A DNA stretch of 52,983 bases from Dipetalonema caudispina. Taxonomy: Eukaryota; Nematoda; Chromadorea; Rhabditida; Onchocercidae. Below are positions 49,527 through 52,983 of the stretch, one piece after another (position 1 is the first letter of the stretch; the number at the start of each line of letters is the position of its first letter). The notes beneath the pieces were generated by a model. It worked only from the letters and a program-made list of their open reading frames with translations. It did no database searches and was not told the DNA's origin. Both the position numbers and the translations under genes were made by a program. The stretch covers positions 1 through 52,983 of the forward strand of contig JABVXV010000389.1 of assembly GCA_013365325.1 (NCBI GenBank), in the 5' to 3' direction.

Positions 49527-49620
49527 TATATGTATATATACGTGTCTGTATGTGTGTGTCTGTGTGTGTATGTGTGTATGTGCGTATGTGTGTATGTGTA
49601 TGTGTGTGTGTATGTGTATT
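49527..49620. repeat. (TA/TG)n mixed dinucleotide tract
   Basis: Alternating pyrimidine-purine tract made of TATA, TGTG and TGTATG units, in inverted relation to the (CA)n tract 135 nt upstream. The open frame through it (valine/cysteine/tyrosine repeats) is an artefact of the repeat. Confidence 0.95.
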
Positions 49621-50125
49621 ACGTAAGGATAGATATCTGTTCGTTTAAAATTTATCAAATTTTACTATTTTTGAAAAATGTTAAATTTGAAAATTTTTAA
49701 AATTTCTGTTCAATTTTTTGTTCCATTTTAAATTAACATTGTTAATGTCATGATAATAATTAGAATTTAATGTTTAAAAAAAAAATTATATATATGAAGT
49801 AAATAATGAAGCGCATATATATAGAAATTTATTTATTTGTTTGTTTTTTTTTTTGCTGTTCTGTTGTTCTTTATTTAAAATGACTTGTCAATTTTGAAAC
49901 GTTGAAAATTAAATTTTCGAATATTTCATTTTAAAAATTATTCATTTGAATGAAAAAAAAAGAGGGAAAAAATTAAGGGTAAGATGACGTTATATGTTAA
50001 TATTTGATCAGATATTGTTGTCAACACTGTCATGAAAAACAAAGACAAGTGAAAACAGGAAGATATGGGACAGCGAATATTTTGTTAAATTTATCGCTTC
50101 TTTCGTTAGGAACTTTAACGAACAA

Positions 50126-50145
50126 ATATATATATATATATATAC
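50126..50145. repeat. (TA)n microsatellite
   Basis: About nine to ten AT units followed by ACACAGACATGTACACA. Confidence 0.95.
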
Positions 50146-51170
50146 ACAGACATGTACACACTCATAAATATCAATGTTATAAGTAAATTTGTCTTTTCAT
50201 CACTTTCAAATAAATTACATATTTGTTTACTTATATTGAAAAATCAGGTAAATTTATTTGTTTAAATTTAACTAAAAAAAGAAAAGGTAATGTGGCGCAA
50301 AAGCACTAATCAATTAATCATTTTACATTTCAGATTTAAAGGATCGAAAATTGAAAAAAAAGCAAAACAAAGAAAGGTTGAAAAAGAAAAATTAAAATGC
50401 TAAAATTCTGCTGATCAAATCATTGCATATTATCGAATATGATATTAATTGCCGTAATGAAGAAAATAATATATGAGTATATATTCATAATTGAACTGTA
50501 ATTTGGAATTAAAATTTTGGATACTACTGAATTGAATTTATTTATGATATTAACGAGAAGATTGGATATACATAAAAAAGAAAAACTCTATGCATGATTA
50601 TTTCTATCGGTTCGAACGAATAATTATATATAAACGATAGATGAAGAATAAAATTGATGACGCTTGAAAGGTAAGTGTTATTTTTTTGTCTTATTTATCA
50701 CTTCATCATTGAATTCATCTGTTATGATTAAATTTATTGGCTAAAATTGAAACGAAAAGTATACTTGGCATTTGCTCCATTCCATATCGTTCTGATCCGA
50801 AATTTTTCATCACAATATTTTAGAAGATCTAATTCATAAACTATATGAAGTTTTAAAAAAAAATTAATTCATTTGTTTTATTTCGCATTATAACTGACAG
50901 TAGCATTGACATGCCCTGATTACGTTTCATGACAGCTATTTCATCATTTGTCATAATCAAATTTCAGGCTAAAATTAAGCGGGAAACAAATTTCAATGTT
51001 AAATGTGATTTTACTTCAAAATTTTGAACATTTTCATTCATTCCCTTTCATTGCATATTCATTTGCATGAACATGCAATTAAAGGAATGCTTAGATTACG
51101 TTACATAAAATATTTTATGCAATTTTAATTTGTCCGATAAACGCAATCTTTTATGGTAATTTTCTGTAAT

Positions 51171-51230
51171 GATGATAATAATAATAATAACAGTGATAAT
51201 AGTAATAATAATAATAATAATAATAGTGAT
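51171..51230. repeat. Interrupted (TAA)n microsatellite
   Basis: GATGATAATAATA-type triplets with CAG and GTG interruptions, the same unit as the repeats at both window ends. Confidence 0.95.
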
Positions 51231-52583
51231 ATGGTTGTATTGCTTTAAGTCGTATTTTATTTAGCTCCACCCTAAAATCTCTTCAAATTTTCACTCAGTT
51301 ATAAGAAAGAATATTTAAGAGACTTTTTTCTTTCTCACTTTTTTTCTCGGCTTTAAGTCTTGAAGATTTCCCATTCTTCGCTCGCACTTTTCCTTTTAAG
51401 AATGATAGAAACTGTTTTTTTTTTTAATGTTAGGTTAAATTTGACATTTCGTATAATTTTTTTTTTTTTTTTTTTTTTGAGACTAACTAATTAAAAGTTT
51501 GCCCATAATAATTAATGAGTTATAGTCTACTTGCATAGCATTACTGCCACGAATGGATAGAAAAGACTAGAAGGATTATTTTATGTAAACATATTGAAAA
51601 AAACAAAATAAAATTTCTTTGATTAATTTTTCTCCTTACCGTTTTTTTAAATGAAAAAAAAAACCCATTGTTATGCTTTTTTCCTCTTAATCCATTTTTA
51701 AGCAAGAATTAACTAAATTTAGCTAACAAAAAGGGAAGAAAAAAACAAATTACAATCGAATTTTAATCGTTTAAATTATTTATTTATTATCAAAAAGCCT
51801 TTGCAAATTAAGTCGCTTACATTTCAATTATACATTGTAATGAATATTGAAAGAAAGAGAGAAAGAAAAAGTAAATTAGTTAGTTTGATAGAATAGTTCG
51901 AAATTGTAATTCTTTAACTAAAATTTCAATTGCCCGAATTGAAATTCTAATTACGAAGATATTGGATAGATAAAAATTATTCGTTTCCTGTTGTGATGAT
52001 ACTGATAAGACAAACTAAATATATATATATCGAATTTAATCCATCCTAAAAATATTTGTTGATGATATCATCTTTTCCAATCATTTATTTTAATCTAACA
52101 GCTTAGTTTGTTGCTAATTAGTTGTAGAACAAATGAAAAGTGGAGAAAAAAGAGTGTAAGACTAGCATACTTTGTGCTTGTTTCTAAATTACTAAATTAA
52201 AAAAAAAAAAAAAAGTTACGGGGAAAAAGATAATTGCAGTTAGATTGATGGAAGGGATGTTTAAACAGGTTGAAAAAAAAATGATGAAATAATTAGAGGA
52301 TTATTTTGATTCGATGTATGTAATAAATAAATTCCATTCTTCCGATATATAGACACTATCACCAGTGTTATTATTGAAATTATTCCTTTTTTTTTCTCCT
52401 TGTTTTGCTAGCAGAAAATTATTAATAATTTGAAATCAAATAATGAATTGCATTTTGAAGATGAATATAATAAAATACTTCCTATATAATTTTATTATTA
52501 ATGTTGTTTTAAATTATTTTCATGTTTTTCTGCCAACGACCTTTGTCATAATTAATATTTATTAATTATATTTTGGAGTGAAT

Positions 52584-52758
52584 ATGGATGAGTCAAGAAA
52601 TATGGAAGAATCATTATGGAAACGTATTGTTACTCGTCCATTTATTACCGTCTTAACATTTTTTGGCATCATTTCAATCGCATTAAGTTGTACATTAATT
52701 TATTTATTTATAAGGAAAACAACAACAATATGTCTAACATCTGAATGTATTAAAACTG
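52584..52758 (+). CDS. Neprilysin-like M13 metallopeptidase, first exon only
   Basis: Start of a type II membrane zinc endopeptidase of the neprilysin/ECE (M13) family; such enzymes cut small peptides outside the cell. Exon 52584-52758 gives 58 codons plus one base, then the consensus donor GTGAGT. Residues 1-18 form the cytosolic tail. About 19-46 form one membrane anchor (PFITVLTFFGIISIALSC, then TLIYLFI). CLTSECIKT follows; this cysteine-containing segment marks the start of the M13 ectodomain (C-L-T-x-x-C-I/V). The catalytic HExxH domain lies beyond the window. ATG 52584 is chosen; no other in-frame ATG is near upstream. Confidence 0.75.
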
Positions 52759-52862
52759 GTGAGTTTGAGATTATATTTGGAATAGATTACAGTTAATTTG
52801 TTTAATTATTTTTTATTACTATTACTGTTATTAATAGTTTTGTTATCATTGCTGTTATTATC

Positions 52863-52983
<121 letters not shown>

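Larger units (their letters stand above)
44630..52583. other. 8-kb region without a recognisable gene
   Basis: AT-rich non-coding sequence between the GPCR and the peptidase gene. It contains the long hairpin at 48082-48213, dinucleotide tracts at 49362-50145 and a (TAA)n tract near 51171. Open frames here are low-complexity or unrecognisable. A donor-like GTAAGT near 50672 could end an untranslated 5' exon of the downstream peptidase gene, but this is only a suggestion. Confidence 0.5.

Noticed and set aside
49457..49648. Val/Cys/Tyr-repeat open frame
   Set aside because: Translation of the TG/TA dinucleotide tract.

Overview
The window looks like nuclear DNA from a nematode, most probably a spirurid or filarial species. 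It is very AT-rich and full of simple repeats. The genes have many small exons (about 70 to 330 nt) separated by introns of 50 to 1,800 nt. Splice acceptors are of the TTTCAG type, and several first exons lie just downstream of an unpaired TTTCAG that suits spliced-leader trans-splicing. No bacterial, phage, viral, transposase or CRISPR sequence was recognised. Gene models were built by hand, joining exons only where reading phase, splice sites and family conservation agreed. Species and orthology were not tested against any database. Layout from left to right: (1) (ATA)n repeat at the left edge; (2) the 3' two thirds of a NIM1-like Ser/Thr kinase (+, 280-3385), with candidate alternative 3' exons up to 4854; (3) an SLC35A-type UDP-sugar transporter (-, 5128-9361); (4) a small secreted protein with a MIG-18-like cysteine domain (+, 11547-12348), followed by exon-like blocks up to 13647 that look like the rest of the same protein but do not join by a normal splice; (5) NDUFA5, a complex I subunit (+, 14942-16129), and (6) LSM1, the mRNA-decapping Sm-like subunit (+, 16564-17544), close together with a stem-loop between them; (7) UMP-CMP kinase (+, 20228-21863); (8) an RPUSD2-type RNA pseudouridine synthase (-, 22715-26230), tail to tail with the kinase and apparently using a GC splice donor; (9) about 13.5 kb with no gene I can support; (10) a divergent rhodopsin-like neuropeptide-type GPCR (+, 39743-44170); (11) about 8.4 kb without a recognised gene, containing a near-perfect 61-bp inverted repeat at 48082-48213 and several microsatellites; (12) the first exon of a neprilysin-like M13 peptidase (+, 52584-52758); and (13) a (TTA)n repeat at the right edge. 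The genes do not form one pathway. The left half is a compact cluster of housekeeping genes (respiration, mRNA decay, nucleotide metabolism, RNA modification, Golgi sugar transport). The right half holds two neuronal or signalling-type genes in large non-coding flanks, a common arrangement for GPCR and peptidase genes. No clearly novel multi-gene system was found. The items most worth checking are the long hairpin at 48.1 kb, the GC-AG intron of the pseudouridine synthase, the stem-loop between NDUFA5 and LSM1, the broken junction in the MIG-18-like gene, and the GPCR that lacks the DRY arginine.
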